Notes: a model not told the origin generated them from the letters alone. A stretch of 64,000 nucleotides of DNA from Hymenobacter negativus (GCF_017571495.1 NZ_JAGETZ010000006.1:186001-250000), one strand, 5' to 3'; positions 28,375-37,364 are shown, numbered from the stretch's first letter. A program made the numbers and translations.

Positions 28375-28411
28375 AAGCCGCCTGTTCCCGTGAGGGGAAC
28401 GGGCGGCTTTT
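28375..28411. terminator. Terminator of the AAGCCGCC family between convergent genes
   Basis: AAGCCGCCTGTTCCC pairs with GGGAACGGGCGGCTT and is followed by a T run; it lies between the convergent genes ending at 28291 and 28427. Confidence 0.8.
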
Positions 28412-28426
28412 TGGTTAGCGCGGCAG

Positions 28427-28870
28427 TTACGCAAGTCCTCGTCGGACGCCGAGGTAACGGTGTTTCATGGTTTCGCTTTCGTGGTAGATGATGTCGCCAT
28501 TATCGACGATAACGAAAGCGCCTAGATTCCTGCCTAGAATCTGGTATAAGGCATCTTGCAGGTCCATCCATTGGCCGTCTAGCTCCCGGTTTTCGTGCAT
28601 GATGTAGCATTCCGTCGTTTCGGTCAGCGACCTGATTTTTTCGAGAACAGCGCTGACGTACTGTTCTCCACCCGGAATTAGCTTGCAAAAGCGTAGGTCT
28701 AACTTATCGACAAAGTGCGCCAGCTCGCCGAATCCGTAGCCACCATGCGCATTGGGCTTCGCCAGCATCGTCAGGTAGCGTTGTCGCCGCGGCTTCACCA
28801 CGAAATTCCGGATTACCCTGGCTACAATTTCTGATTCGGGAAGTCGCGGCGGGTTCTTGGCGGGTTTCAT
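28427..28870 (-). CDS. Hypothetical protein
   Basis: 147 residues starting MKPAKNPPRLPESEIVARVI. It contains KPRRQRYLTMLAKPNAHGGY, LIPGGEQYVSAVLEKIRSL, CYIMHENRELDGQWMDLQDA and GAFVIVDNGDIIYHESETMK. The last segment looks like an alternating strand-turn-strand. No signal peptide or membrane helix, and I recognise no family. It is separated from the FG-GAP gene by a shared terminator and has the 21-bp repeat array behind its promoter side. Confidence 0.6.
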   Translation of the reverse strand: MKPAKNPPRLPESEIVARVIRNFVVKPRRQRYLTMLAKPNAHGGYGFGELAHFVDKLDLRFCKLIPGGEQYVSAVLEKIRSLTETTECYIMHENRELDGQWMDLQDALYQILGRNLGAFVIVDNGDIIYHESETMKHRYLGVRRGLA

Positions 28871-28983
28871 CAGGCTGTTTATATCAGTAGTTTGTTGCTG
28901 GTAATTAAGGACATTTTAGTGAAAGCGCACTGGTAGTGGGGGTACTCTGACGCGCACTCTGGCCAGGCGCAACTGGCCCCGGC

Positions 28984-29235
28984 GGGGTGCCAGCCGTTGC
29001 CGGCGGGTGTTGCACCGCTGCCGGGGTGCGTCGGGGCGTTGCCGAATGCCGTTGAACCGATGCCGGGAGAGGTTTGGGCGCTGCCGGGAACGGTTGAAGC
29101 GCTGCCGGATGGGGTGAAGGCGCTGCTGAAGGTCGGCGGACCGATGCCGGGTAGGGGGAAGTCGTTGCCGGGAAGGGTTGAACCGTTGCCGGAGGCCGTC
29201 GAACCGCTGCCGGGAACCGTGGCGGCGGGACCGGC
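28984..29235. repeat. Degenerate 21-bp tandem array, twelve units
   Basis: Twelve contiguous units of exactly 21 bp starting at 28984, consensus close to AAGGGTTGAACCGCTGCCGG plus G. Units differ from each other by several bases, so the array is old. Because the period is a multiple of three, frames stay open in both directions and would encode heptads such as VEPLPGT or RQRFNRS, but no start, signal or family suggests a real protein. The rest of the gap 28871-29364 is featureless. Confidence 0.85.
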
Positions 29236-29364
29236 TACGGTGAGTGAATTTCCTGATTCCGAAGGCGTATGGCCGCACCGAAAATTCCCGCTACCTTGGT
29301 GGTGGCAAGAACCGCTTGCCCCGCCCGATGGAGCGCCTCCATTACATTTCTACCCAATGTTTCG

Positions 29365-30048
29365 ATGGAACAGTACAAAGAAGACCAGCTTGCCATGTGC
29401 GGGCGGGTAGCGGCCTACGTGGCCGAACACGAGGCGGACTTAGCCGCCAGCGAAGTAGCAGCCCAGCAGGCCGCCGACGTGCAAACCCTGTATGCGCAAG
29501 TGGCCCAGGCCCACGGCGGCACCGCCCGCCGCACCGAGGAGCTGACGGCCGCCGCCCAGGAGGCCCAGAAAACGCTGCTCGACCTGCTGCCCGCCCTGCT
29601 CGGGCCCCTGAGCCGGGTAGCCAAGCGCCTCGGCGACGCTGACCTGCAAGCCGCCGTGACACTCGGCAGCAAGCAGCTTCGCAAGCTGCGCCCGGTGCCA
29701 TTCCTGTCGGTGGTGGGCGCGGTGCTGGCCAGCGCCGCCCGCCCCGACGTAGCCCCTGAGCTCACCAAGCAGGGACTCACCCCGAAGGCCCTGAAGCCCC
29801 TCTCCGATGCCTTAGCCACCTTCCGCACCGCCCAGCCGGCCGTGCGCAAAACCATCAACGAGCGCGCCCGCTCCGGCGCGGCCCTCGAAGACCTGCACAC
29901 CGACCTGATGGACGAGCTGCGCGAACTGGACGAGGACATGAAAGCCTTCAAGCTCCTGAACCGGGAGCTGTACGCCGGGTACTTGCAGGCCCGCAAAATC
30001 ATCAACTCCGGCGGCGGCAGCAGCAAGGAGAAACCAGCCGAGGCGTAA
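29365..30048 (+). CDS. Hypothetical coiled-coil protein
   Basis: 227 residues from the ATG at 29365 (MEQYKEDQLAMCGRVAAYVA). Long Ala/Glu/Gln-rich helical segments (VAAQQAADVQTLYAQVAQAH, RRTEELTAAAQEAQKTLLDL) suggest a coiled coil; the second half continues LSDALATFRTAQPAVRKTIN and LDEDMKAFKLLNRELYAGYL. Ends with a Ser/Gly/Lys tail. No signal peptide. A fragment of a second copy is at 23173-23231, so the family has been duplicated in this genome. Function unknown. A terminator follows at 30070. Confidence 0.7.
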   Translation: MEQYKEDQLAMCGRVAAYVAEHEADLAASEVAAQQAADVQTLYAQVAQAHGGTARRTEELTAAAQEAQKTLLDLLPALLGPLSRVAKRLGDADLQAAVTLGSKQLRKLRPVPFLSVVGAVLASAARPDVAPELTKQGLTPKALKPLSDALATFRTAQPAVRKTINERARSGAALEDLHTDLMDELRELDEDMKAFKLLNRELYAGYLQARKIINSGGGSSKEKPAEA

Positions 30049-30069
30049 GTTTCGGCCGGGTTGAAAATA

Positions 30070-30106
30070 AAGCCGCCCGCTTCCGGTTGGGGAGCGGGCG
30101 GGTTTT
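30070..30106 (+). terminator. Terminator of the AAGCCGCCCGCT family
   Basis: AAGCCGCCCGCTTCC, short loop, GGAGCGGGCGGGTT followed by TT; it sits 22 bp after the stop at 30048 and 26 bp before the next start. Confidence 0.8.
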
Positions 30107-30131
30107 CTCAACATATTTTACTCAGTCAGTA

Positions 30132-32375
30132 ATGATAGCAAAAGTTACAAAGCTTAAAAACTTCGGCATCTATAGAGCTTTTACCTGGCCTACTGAATCT
30201 CCGAATTTCTGCAAATTCAACGTGATTTATGGGTGGAATTACTCAGGTAAAACCACGTTGTCACGCGCTTTTAGATGTCTAGAGATAGGTGCAATACATA
30301 ATATTGAGCCAATAGATGGATTAGAAATAGAATTTGAGAATGCTAATGCTGATAGGTATAATCAGAGTTCAGTATCGAAGCCTATAGTAAGAGTATTTAA
30401 TACCGACTTTATTAGAGAAAATCTAAAATGGGATTTAGATGATAGAATACATCCAATCGTGCTTCTTGGTGAAGAAAATATTGAGCTTCAATCTAGGTTA
30501 GAAATGGAGAAATCCAGCTTGGTCAAGATGGAGGAAGTATTGCAAAAGCGAATCACTGAAAGAGAATTGGAAACTGAGCAGTTGGGAAGTGTTGCCACTA
30601 GTAAAGCGAAGGAAATAGCAAGAATGTTAAGATTGACAACATTCAACAGGACGCATTTGACTAAAATAATTGACCAGATAAAACCAGATTATCGTTCTTT
30701 CTTACTTGGAGAAGAAGAATTGTCTAATTATCACGCAAAAGCGACATCGACAGAGCAAAAGAAGAAGATAAATTTCACATATCCTGTTTTGCTTAAGTTG
30801 AAGATTATACACACTGAGGTTAGTGGTATTCTAGAAAGGCAGTGTATATCAGAATCTAAAATTGAAAGATTATTAGAGGATATTAAATTGAGTCAGTGGG
30901 TAGAGTCAGGCAGGAGTCTGCACGAAAATAAAGAGGAGTGTGAATTCTGTGGTGGTATATTGCCTAATGGCTTCTTAGCTAAATTGAATAGCCACTTTTC
31001 GGAGGACTATGAACAACTGAAACAGGCTCTTGAGGAAAGTCGGATAAGAATAAGTGGCTCAACTATTAATTTGATTAGTCATTTGCCTTCTGAGTCTGAC
31101 TTTTATAAGGATTTTCAGGAGGAATATGAGCAATGCAAAATCAGCTTGGAAAAGGCAGTTATAGAATATAATAGTTCTTTGAACTTACTGCTGGCTGATA
31201 TTGAAAGGAAGAGAAACCAGCCCTTTGACAAGCTAACAACTTGTGATTTCACCAATAACCAAGATGATATAGAACTTGCTCTAGGAAATCTGCAAAACTT
31301 AGTCAAGAAGAATAATGAAAGGACTGATAAGTTCAGTGGCGAAAAAACAGAAGCTGAAAAAAGAGTGATTCAAGCTTATACAGCTGACTTTGAAGATAAA
31401 TATAATTATAGCTTGCGGCTTGCAAAGCTTGTTGCAGATGAGCAAGCGATATCAAAATTCAATGATGTCATTGCAGCCCAAAAAATTGTAATAAAAAGCA
31501 CGGAAGCAAGATTGTCCGATACTGTTAAGGGTGCAGAGCAAATTAATGCTTATTTGGCTGAATATTTTAATAAGAGCGATATTGTAATCGAAGCTAATAA
31601 AAAAAGCCAGTTTATGCTCATGCGAGAGGGTTTGCCCGCTAAAAATTTGAGCGAAGGAGAAAAAAGCGCTATTGCTTTTGCGTATTTTATAGCGAGCCTG
31701 GAGCATAATGGAAATAAGTTGGCTGATACCATAGTTTATTTAGATGACCCTATTTCAAGTTTAGATGCTAATCATCTTTTTAATACATATGCATTTATAA
31801 GAACGCATTTTTATAAAATGGGAGAGAATGGGCCTGATAAGCACAAATGTTTGTGTAAACAGCTTTTTATCTCAACGCATAATTTTGAATTGCTCAATCT
31901 TATAAAAGATTGGTTTGGTAAGATGGCTAAAAATGATTCGTCTTATTATACTGTTGAAAGGGGGCAGGGTAATAATAGCAAGATTATTAAAATGCCTAAT
32001 ACCGTCCTTAAATTTAAGTCTGAGTATGCTTACTTATTTTCTATAATACATTCATTTAAAGACAGTCCAAGCACGGAGTTTGAACACTTGTACAACCTTC
32101 CTAATATAATGAGGCGTTTTATCGAGACGTTTAGCGCTTTCAAATTCTTAAGCACTTTAAATATAGACCAACACTTAGATAAGATTATTAAAAATCCTAT
32201 TGAATGTGAACAGATAAGAAAATTCGTGCATTATAATTCTCATGGCCTTGACACTACACGCATGATTCAATTTCCTGATTTAGCAGAATGCACTAGTGTA
32301 GCCAAGACATTACTAGATGCTATTGAAGCAACTGATAAAGCTCATTATGATGCTCTTTGCCAATCTGTCGCATGA
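30132..32375 (+). CDS. RloC/PrrC-like AAA_13 ATPase, candidate anticodon nuclease
   Basis: 747 residues from the ATG at 30132; a longer frame would start inside the preceding terminator. ABC-type ATPase motifs: Walker A GWNYSGKTT (34-42), signature LSEGEK (506-511), Walker B IVYLDDPISSLD (534-545), and the switch His in ISTHNF. A long coiled coil between them carries one CEFC pair (C270, C273), placed like the zinc hook of RloC. The C-terminal region has R661 (or R662), E665 and H700 in NIMRRFIETF and IRKFVHYNSH, with R-x3-E spacing as in the reported PrrC nuclease triad (Arg320, Glu324, His356). Length suits RloC. Such proteins cut tRNA anticodon loops on phage attack. The gene is strikingly AT-rich against its neighbours, suggesting horizontal transfer. 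No restriction-modification genes are adjacent. Confidence 0.75.
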   Translation: MIAKVTKLKNFGIYRAFTWPTESPNFCKFNVIYGWNYSGKTTLSRAFRCLEIGAIHNIEPIDGLEIEFENANADRYNQSSVSKPIVRVFNTDFIRENLKWDLDDRIHPIVLLGEENIELQSRLEMEKSSLVKMEEVLQKRITERELETEQLGSVATSKAKEIARMLRLTTFNRTHLTKIIDQIKPDYRSFLLGEEELSNYHAKATSTEQKKKINFTYPVLLKLKIIHTEVSGILERQCISESKIERLLEDIKLSQWVESGRSLHENKEECEFCGGILPNGFLAKLNSHFSEDYEQLKQALEESRIRISGSTINLISHLPSESDFYKDFQEEYEQCKISLEKAVIEYNSSLNLLLADIERKRNQPFDKLTTCDFTNNQDDIELALGNLQNLVKKNNERTDKFSGEKTEAEKRVIQAYTADFEDKYNYSLRLAKLVADEQAISKFNDVIAAQKIVIKSTEARLSDTVKGAEQINAYLAEYFNKSDIVIEANKKSQFMLMREGLPAKNLSEGEKSAIAFAYFIASLEHNGNKLADTIVYLDDPISSLDANHLFNTYAFIRTHFYKMGENGPDKHKCLCKQLFISTHNFELLNLIKDWFGKMAKNDSSYYTVERGQGNNSKIIKMPNTVLKFKSEYAYLFSIIHSFKDSPSTEFEHLYNLPNIMRRFIETFSAFKFLSTLNIDQHLDKIIKNPIECEQIRKFVHYNSHGLDTTRMIQFPDLAECTSVAKTLLDAIEATDKAHYDALCQSVA

Positions 32376-32393
32376 AGAAAATTGAAAAGCTAC

Positions 32394-34703
32394 TTACTTC
32401 CGTGCTGGCCGCGCTCCCATCACAAACACCAACGTGCCGCCCTTCACCACATCTGCTTGCGCCAGAAACGGCTGCGCCAGCCGCTGCCCGTTGAGCGTAG
32501 CCGACTGCACGTAGACATTTTTGGGGCTTTGGTTTTTGACCTGGATGGTGAAATCCTTGCCGTTTTCGAGGTGCAGGATGGCGCCGTGCACCAGCGGGCT
32601 GCCCAGCGCGTACTGGCCCGACGACGGGGCCACCGGGTAGAAGCCTAGGGCCGAGAAGATGTACCAGGCGCTCATCTGGCCGCAGTCGTCGTTGCCGCCG
32701 AGGCCGTCGGGGGTGGGGTGGTACTGGCGGGCGAGGATGTTGCGGACCTGGGCCTGGGTTTTCCAGGGCTGGTCGGTGTAGTTGTAGAGGTAGGCGGCGT
32801 GGTGGGCGGGCTCGTTGCCGTGCACGTAGCCCCCGATGATGCCCTCGCGGGTAATGTCCTCGGTTTCGGCGAAGAACGAGTCGGGCAGGTGCATGGTGAA
32901 GAGCGAATCGAGGTGAGGCACGAAGCGGCGGTTGCCGCCCATTTTGGCAATCAGGCCGGCAGGGTCGTGGGGCACGGCGAGGGTGTAGTTCCAGGCGTTG
33001 CCCTCGATGAAGCCCTGGCCGTTGGTGCTCAGCACGTCGAATTTGGGGCGGAAGCTGCCGTCGGCCAGGCGCGGGCGCATGGCGTTCACGCGCGGGTCGA
33101 ACACGTTTTGCCAGTTGGCAGCGCGCTTGCTGAACTCCTGGTAAATGTCTTGGTGGCCGAGCTTCTGGGCGAGCTGGGCAATGCACCAGTCATCGAAGGC
33201 AAACTCCAGGGTGGCCGATACGGACGTGCCGCTGCGCTCGCTGGGCACGTAGCCGCGGGCCATGTAGGCGTCGAGGCCGTCGTACCAGCCGTGGCGGGCG
33301 GTGGCCACGCAGGCGGCCAGGGCGCGCTCGGCCTGGGCGGGCGGCACGGTGCCGTTCAGCACGGCATCGGCCACCACGGAGGTGCTGTGGTAGCCGCTCA
33401 TGCACCAGTTTTCGTTGGCGTGGTGGCTCCAGACGGGCAGCATGTGCTCGGGGCTCTGGTCGTAGTGAGCCAGCATGGACTGCACCATGTCGGCATTGCG
33501 CGCGGGCTGGATGAGATTGAAAAGCGGGTGCAGGGCCCGGAAGGTATCCCAGAGCGAGAAGGTGGTGTAGTTCACGAAGCCCTCGGCGCGGTGGGTTTGC
33601 TGGTCGAGGCCGCGGTACTGGCCGTCGGCGTCCTGGTACACGGTGGGGCTGAGGTAGGCGTGGTAGAGGGCCGTGTAGAAGTTCTCCTTGTCGGCCCGGT
33701 TGGGCGTCTGGATGGTGACTTTACTTAGCTCCTGCTGCCAGAGCTGCTGGCCCGCGCGGCGGGTCTGGTCGAAGTTCCAGCCGGGCAGCTCGGCGCGCAT
33801 GTTGGCCAAGGCGCCGGCCATGCTCACGGGCGAAAGGGCAAGCTTGACCTTGATTTTCTCGCCCGTCACGGTGGCGAAATCGAAGTAGAGGCGCAGCTGG
33901 CGGCCGGCCTGCTCGGGCCAGTTCTTCGTCTGGTCGAAGCGGCCCCAGAAGCCGCGGTAAGCTTCCTTGGCGTCGTACTTGCGGGCGCCGTAGCTCTTGA
34001 ACGGCTTCGAGAACTGCATGGCGAAGTACTCGGTGCGAGTGCGGCCCCAGCCGGTGGTTTGGCGGTAACCGGTCACGAGCGAGTCATTCTCGATGCGCAC
34101 GTAGCTCCACACGTTCTTATCGGGGTAGTTGTAGATGCCGGCCATCATATCCAGAATGACGTGGGCCGGCTCGGTGCCCGGAAACGTGTACTGGTGAAAG
34201 CCCACGCGGGTGGTGGCCGTGAGCTCGGCCACGATGTTGTGGTCGTCGAGCTTCACGCGGTAGTAGGCCGGCTCGGCCACCTCGTTCTGGTGCGAGAAGG
34301 CGGAGCGGTAGCCGCTCTGGGGCCGGTCGGCGGTGCCGGGGTTGAGCTGCAGCGGGCCGGTAGTAGGCATGAGCAGAAAGTCGCCCAAATCGGAGTGCCC
34401 CGTGCCGCTGAAGTGCGTGTGGCTGAAGCCCACGATGGTTTTGTCGTCGTAGTTATACCCCGCGCAGTACTTGTAGATGTCGGGGTTGTACTTGCCGTTC
34501 TGCTCGTAGCTCAGCGTGTCGGTATCGGGCGAGAGCTGCACCATGCCGAAGGGCACGGTGGCACCGGGGTAGGTGTGGCCCATCTTCTGCGTGCCGACGA
34601 TGGGGTGCGCGTACTGGACGAGGTTTTCAGGCGAAGTGGTGACGGGTTTTTGAGCAAGTGCAGGGGCAGCAAGGAGCAGGAGCAGGGGCAGGAGTTTCTT
34701 CAT
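32394..34703 (-). CDS. Glycoside hydrolase family 92 (alpha-mannosidase-type)
   Basis: 769 residues with signal peptide MKKLLPLLLLLAAPALA. N-terminal beta-sandwich with family motifs YAHPIVGTQKMGHTYPGATV and PFGMVQLSPDT, and a C-terminal six-hairpin-type barrel containing ALYHAYLSPTVYQDADGQYR, FSLWDTFRALHPLFNLIQP, EGNAWNYTLAVPHD, GNEPAHHAAYLYN and GLGGNDDCGQMSAWYIF. GH92 enzymes are calcium-dependent exo-alpha-mannosidases, usually acting on alpha-1,2 linkages of glycans or mannan in the periplasm or at the surface. Linkage specificity cannot be deduced here. No SusC/SusD pair is adjacent, so it is not part of a visible polysaccharide locus. Convergent with, and 18 bp from, the AT-rich ATPase gene. 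Confidence 0.93.
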   Translation of the reverse strand: MKKLLPLLLLLAAPALAQKPVTTSPENLVQYAHPIVGTQKMGHTYPGATVPFGMVQLSPDTDTLSYEQNGKYNPDIYKYCAGYNYDDKTIVGFSHTHFSGTGHSDLGDFLLMPTTGPLQLNPGTADRPQSGYRSAFSHQNEVAEPAYYRVKLDDHNIVAELTATTRVGFHQYTFPGTEPAHVILDMMAGIYNYPDKNVWSYVRIENDSLVTGYRQTTGWGRTRTEYFAMQFSKPFKSYGARKYDAKEAYRGFWGRFDQTKNWPEQAGRQLRLYFDFATVTGEKIKVKLALSPVSMAGALANMRAELPGWNFDQTRRAGQQLWQQELSKVTIQTPNRADKENFYTALYHAYLSPTVYQDADGQYRGLDQQTHRAEGFVNYTTFSLWDTFRALHPLFNLIQPARNADMVQSMLAHYDQSPEHMLPVWSHHANENWCMSGYHSTSVVADAVLNGTVPPAQAERALAACVATARHGWYDGLDAYMARGYVPSERSGTSVSATLEFAFDDWCIAQLAQKLGHQDIYQEFSKRAANWQNVFDPRVNAMRPRLADGSFRPKFDVLSTNGQGFIEGNAWNYTLAVPHDPAGLIAKMGGNRRFVPHLDSLFTMHLPDSFFAETEDITREGIIGGYVHGNEPAHHAAYLYNYTDQPWKTQAQVRNILARQYHPTPDGLGGNDDCGQMSAWYIFSALGFYPVAPSSGQYALGSPLVHGAILHLENGKDFTIQVKNQSPKNVYVQSATLNGQRLAQPFLAQADVVKGGTLVFVMGARPARK

Positions 34704-34774
34704 TGGGGCAAGGCGCGGCGTTGGAGCCGCAAGGAAGCATCAAACCCTGGTTCTGCTTCCGGAGACTGGGTAAT

Positions 34775-34807
34775 AAAAAAGCCCCGACCACAAGGCCAGG
34801 GCTTTTT
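34775..34807 (-). terminator. Terminator after the phospholipase gene
   Basis: AAAAAAGCCC and GGGCTTTTT arms flanking GACC..GGCC, 23 bp beyond the minus-strand stop at 34830. Confidence 0.8.
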
Positions 34808-34829
34808 CTATAAATCAAGTTTGTGCCGG

Positions 34830-37073
34830 CTAAGCCTTGTAACCGTCCTTCAGCACGAGGCGATGGGGCCACCAAGAATTGCTCCAGCCCACCACAATCT
34901 GGTCTTCGAGCGTGACGGCCCGCACATCCTGGTGCGACCATACATCGGGCGTGAGCACCGGCCGCGGCGGGAAGGACCACTGATTGTTGCTGAAGATGGA
35001 ATAATGAATTGCGTCGTCGGGCGCGCGCCAGAACAAGTAGGGCATGCCGCGAAGCACGCCCAGGCCCGGGCCGCTGCGCGACACGAACCGCGTTTGTTGC
35101 TGCGCATCCCAGTTTTCGCAGTCGGTGCTGGTGGTCCAGAAAATCCCTTCGTGGCTTTGCGTGCCCGTCCAGGCTAGCCAGAGCTGGTTGCCACGTACCA
35201 GCACGGCCGGCGAGTGCGTGGTGCCTACGCCAGGAATCTTGCGCGGGGTGCTCCAACTGCGCGAGTTGGTATCGGCCAGAGAAATGTAGATGCCTTCGCC
35301 GCCCGGCAGGCAGTGGCCATAGTCCACCCATATCATCCAAATCCGGCCCTGAATGTGAAACACCGTGGGCGAAGTGTAATCCTTGATGCGGGCATCGGGC
35401 AGGTTCACGTGGTGCCATTCGGTGTACCGGGTTAGGTCGGTGCAGGTGGCGAAACCGGTCCAGAGGCTCATGCTGCCGTGGGCGTGCCAAGCCGACACGA
35501 GCTGCTGCCCGCCGTCGCTAACTACCGAAGGTACCTCGAAGCAATTGGAGGAGCCGTGCACGAAGTTCTGCACGTTGTCGGGCTCGAAGTTGCCGTTCAT
35601 TGAATGGAAACGGGTGTCGTGGGCGTTTGAGTCAGCCAGCACCACCCAATTGCGGTTGCCGTGCCGGAAGAAGTTGGGGGCCCAGGCGCTTTGGTCGCCC
35701 ATGTTCAGCTTGCTGGTTGACCAGACGTGGCCCAGCCCCAGCCGGCTCCACAGCAGCAGGAAGGCCGCGCTGGCCCGCTGGCCGTGTGGAATGGCCTGCC
35801 GCAGCGCCGGCCCCACCTGCTCGTCGCTGAACAAGTTGCCCTTGTACATGTTCCACAACGCTTTGTTCATCACGGGCTCGAGCGTGTTGTTGTAAATATC
35901 GACCGATTTCCAGGCGATTTTATCCAGCAGTGCCGGCATGGTTTCCGACTCAAACTCGGCGTTATCCGGCCGGATGTCGTCCCAGTTGAACGCCTCGGCG
36001 GGCAGCAAATAGCTGTTGCGGTGCTCGTCGGCGTAGGTTTCCAGGTTGTGGTGCCGCCAATCGCCAAAGTTCGAATCTTCGCCGAAGAGGGGAAAATTGA
36101 TGGTGTTGGTAGCGTGCATGGGCTGGCTCAGGTCCGACACGTAGTGCAGGGCCAGCCCCAGTGCAAACGCCCCTTTTTTGTGCATCTCGTGGTCATCCGC
36201 CATACCGAAGTAGTCGGCGGCCTGCTGGGCGTAGCGCAACGCCTCGGTGTAAGCATTGTCTGTGAAGTTGTTCTCTGGCGTGCCGCTGAATAGATTAAGC
36301 AGATAGTCAAAATCCCCTAGGTAGTTCTGCCGCACGCGGGGGTCGAAGAAATGCTTGTAAAAGGCATTCTTCCCTGCAATTACGCCGGAATACAACGACT
36401 CAACGTCGGCCTTGAGCAACCCGTCCTGCAATTGCTCCATCAGGTCCTCTTGTCGGGTGTTCTGGTGCCCCGGTTCTTTTTTGGCTTCACTGAAATTACC
36501 AAACAAGTCGTGGAGCCGCCGGGCCTCCTCGTGCTCACGCAGGAGGCCAAACACGTTAAATGCCCGGCCCACCATATTGGCATGCACTTCTTTCTCCCAC
36601 TGCACCCGGCGGGTGTGCGGGTCGTGGCTGCCGTGGTCCGAGCCGCAGGCGTTTTGTAGCCGCGAAAAATCCGGGGCACCGTCGTTCAGCTTCAGTTTCA
36701 GGGGCTCATTCCATTGCCGGCCGTCGAGCCGCAGGCCGTCGGGGTTTCCCAACACCCGGCCATCCCGGCTACGGAGCTGATAGGAGCCGTCGGGGCCCTG
36801 GTCCAGCAAAAAGGCGTAGGGCCCGTTATGTCCGGCGTCCTGCAGCTCGCCGGCTGGCACGGCCCAGCCGTAGAGGCGGCCGTCGGGGAAGGCCGTGAGG
36901 TACTGGTTGCCGGCAAACCAGTGCAGGGCTACCCCGCCGCCAGCCAAGGGCACCTGCTCGAAAGCGCAGCGCGCCAGCGTGCCTCGGCCGTCGAAGAACT
37001 GAACGGGACGGTTGGGCTCGGCCGCAACGGCGACCCACTGCCCCTCGAAGGACAGCATACTTGTTCTTGTCAT
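34830..37073 (-). CDS. Zinc-dependent phospholipase C-like protein fused to N-terminal beta domain and C-terminal propeller
   Basis: 747 residues from the ATG at 37073 (MTRTSMLSFEGQWVAVAAEP). Residues 1-130 are beta-rich with repeated YLTAFPDGRLYGW and YQLRSRDGRVLGNPDG turns, perhaps a beta-trefoil. Residues 155-440 match the zinc-dependent phospholipase C / S1-P1 fold: VQWEKEVHANMVGRAFNVF, LGLALHYVSDLSQPMHATNT (H310, D314, H320) and DWRHHNLETYADEHRN. From about 500 there are sialidase-like propeller blades with W-rich repeats (QLVSAWHAHGSMSLWTG, RIWMIWVDYGH, QLWLAWTGTQ). No signal peptide is seen, unusual for this normally secreted family, so export by another route or an intracellular role is possible. 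The role is inferred from motifs. Confidence 0.75.
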   Translation of the reverse strand: MTRTSMLSFEGQWVAVAAEPNRPVQFFDGRGTLARCAFEQVPLAGGGVALHWFAGNQYLTAFPDGRLYGWAVPAGELQDAGHNGPYAFLLDQGPDGSYQLRSRDGRVLGNPDGLRLDGRQWNEPLKLKLNDGAPDFSRLQNACGSDHGSHDPHTRRVQWEKEVHANMVGRAFNVFGLLREHEEARRLHDLFGNFSEAKKEPGHQNTRQEDLMEQLQDGLLKADVESLYSGVIAGKNAFYKHFFDPRVRQNYLGDFDYLLNLFSGTPENNFTDNAYTEALRYAQQAADYFGMADDHEMHKKGAFALGLALHYVSDLSQPMHATNTINFPLFGEDSNFGDWRHHNLETYADEHRNSYLLPAEAFNWDDIRPDNAEFESETMPALLDKIAWKSVDIYNNTLEPVMNKALWNMYKGNLFSDEQVGPALRQAIPHGQRASAAFLLLWSRLGLGHVWSTSKLNMGDQSAWAPNFFRHGNRNWVVLADSNAHDTRFHSMNGNFEPDNVQNFVHGSSNCFEVPSVVSDGGQQLVSAWHAHGSMSLWTGFATCTDLTRYTEWHHVNLPDARIKDYTSPTVFHIQGRIWMIWVDYGHCLPGGEGIYISLADTNSRSWSTPRKIPGVGTTHSPAVLVRGNQLWLAWTGTQSHEGIFWTTSTDCENWDAQQQTRFVSRSGPGLGVLRGMPYLFWRAPDDAIHYSIFSNNQWSFPPRPVLTPDVWSHQDVRAVTLEDQIVVGWSNSWWPHRLVLKDGYKA

Positions 37074-37264
37074 CTTGCTTTTTATGAAAGGGTTAAGGGT
37101 GATTAACGCGGACAAGCAAGGATGAATCTGGACGTGCGAAGCCAGTTGGCGTTTTTGCCAGTGAATGTGGAGTGGCGGGCAAAAACCACGGGTGGCTTTC
37201 AGGCGGCGGATGGACTTCCTTGAGGATGCAAACGTCCGCCCTGCGCTTTCGGACCGCAAGCGTA

Positions 37265-37290
37265 GCTTGTACCTAATTTGAGGTACAAGC
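37265..37290. repeat. Small perfect inverted repeat
   Basis: GCTTGTACCT, six-base loop, AGGTACAAGC, about 190 bp upstream of the phospholipase start. It could be a regulator site or a hairpin; no T run follows. Confidence 0.4.
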
Positions 37291-37310
37291 CCGCCAAGCC
37301 TTAAAAACAA

Positions 37311-37342
37311 AGCCGCCTGACCCCGTTAGGAGTCAGGCGGAC
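37311..37342. terminator. Terminator of the AAGCCGCC family
   Basis: CCGCCTGAC (37313-37321) pairs with GTCAGGCGG (37332-37340). It lies directly after the minus-strand tRNA gene and may terminate its transcript. Confidence 0.65.
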
Positions 37343-37364
37343 AAATGGCGTGAAGCCAAAAAAG

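Noticed and set aside
28984..29235. CRISPR array
   Set aside because: Units are contiguous 21-mers with no spacers and no cas genes nearby.
28916..29278. Arg-rich or Pro-rich heptad protein encoded by the 21-bp array
   Set aside because: Frames are open in both directions because the period is a multiple of three; there is no promoter, signal or homologue to support either.
32394..34703. Polysaccharide utilisation locus around the GH92 gene
   Set aside because: No SusC/SusD pair or further glycosidases are adjacent.
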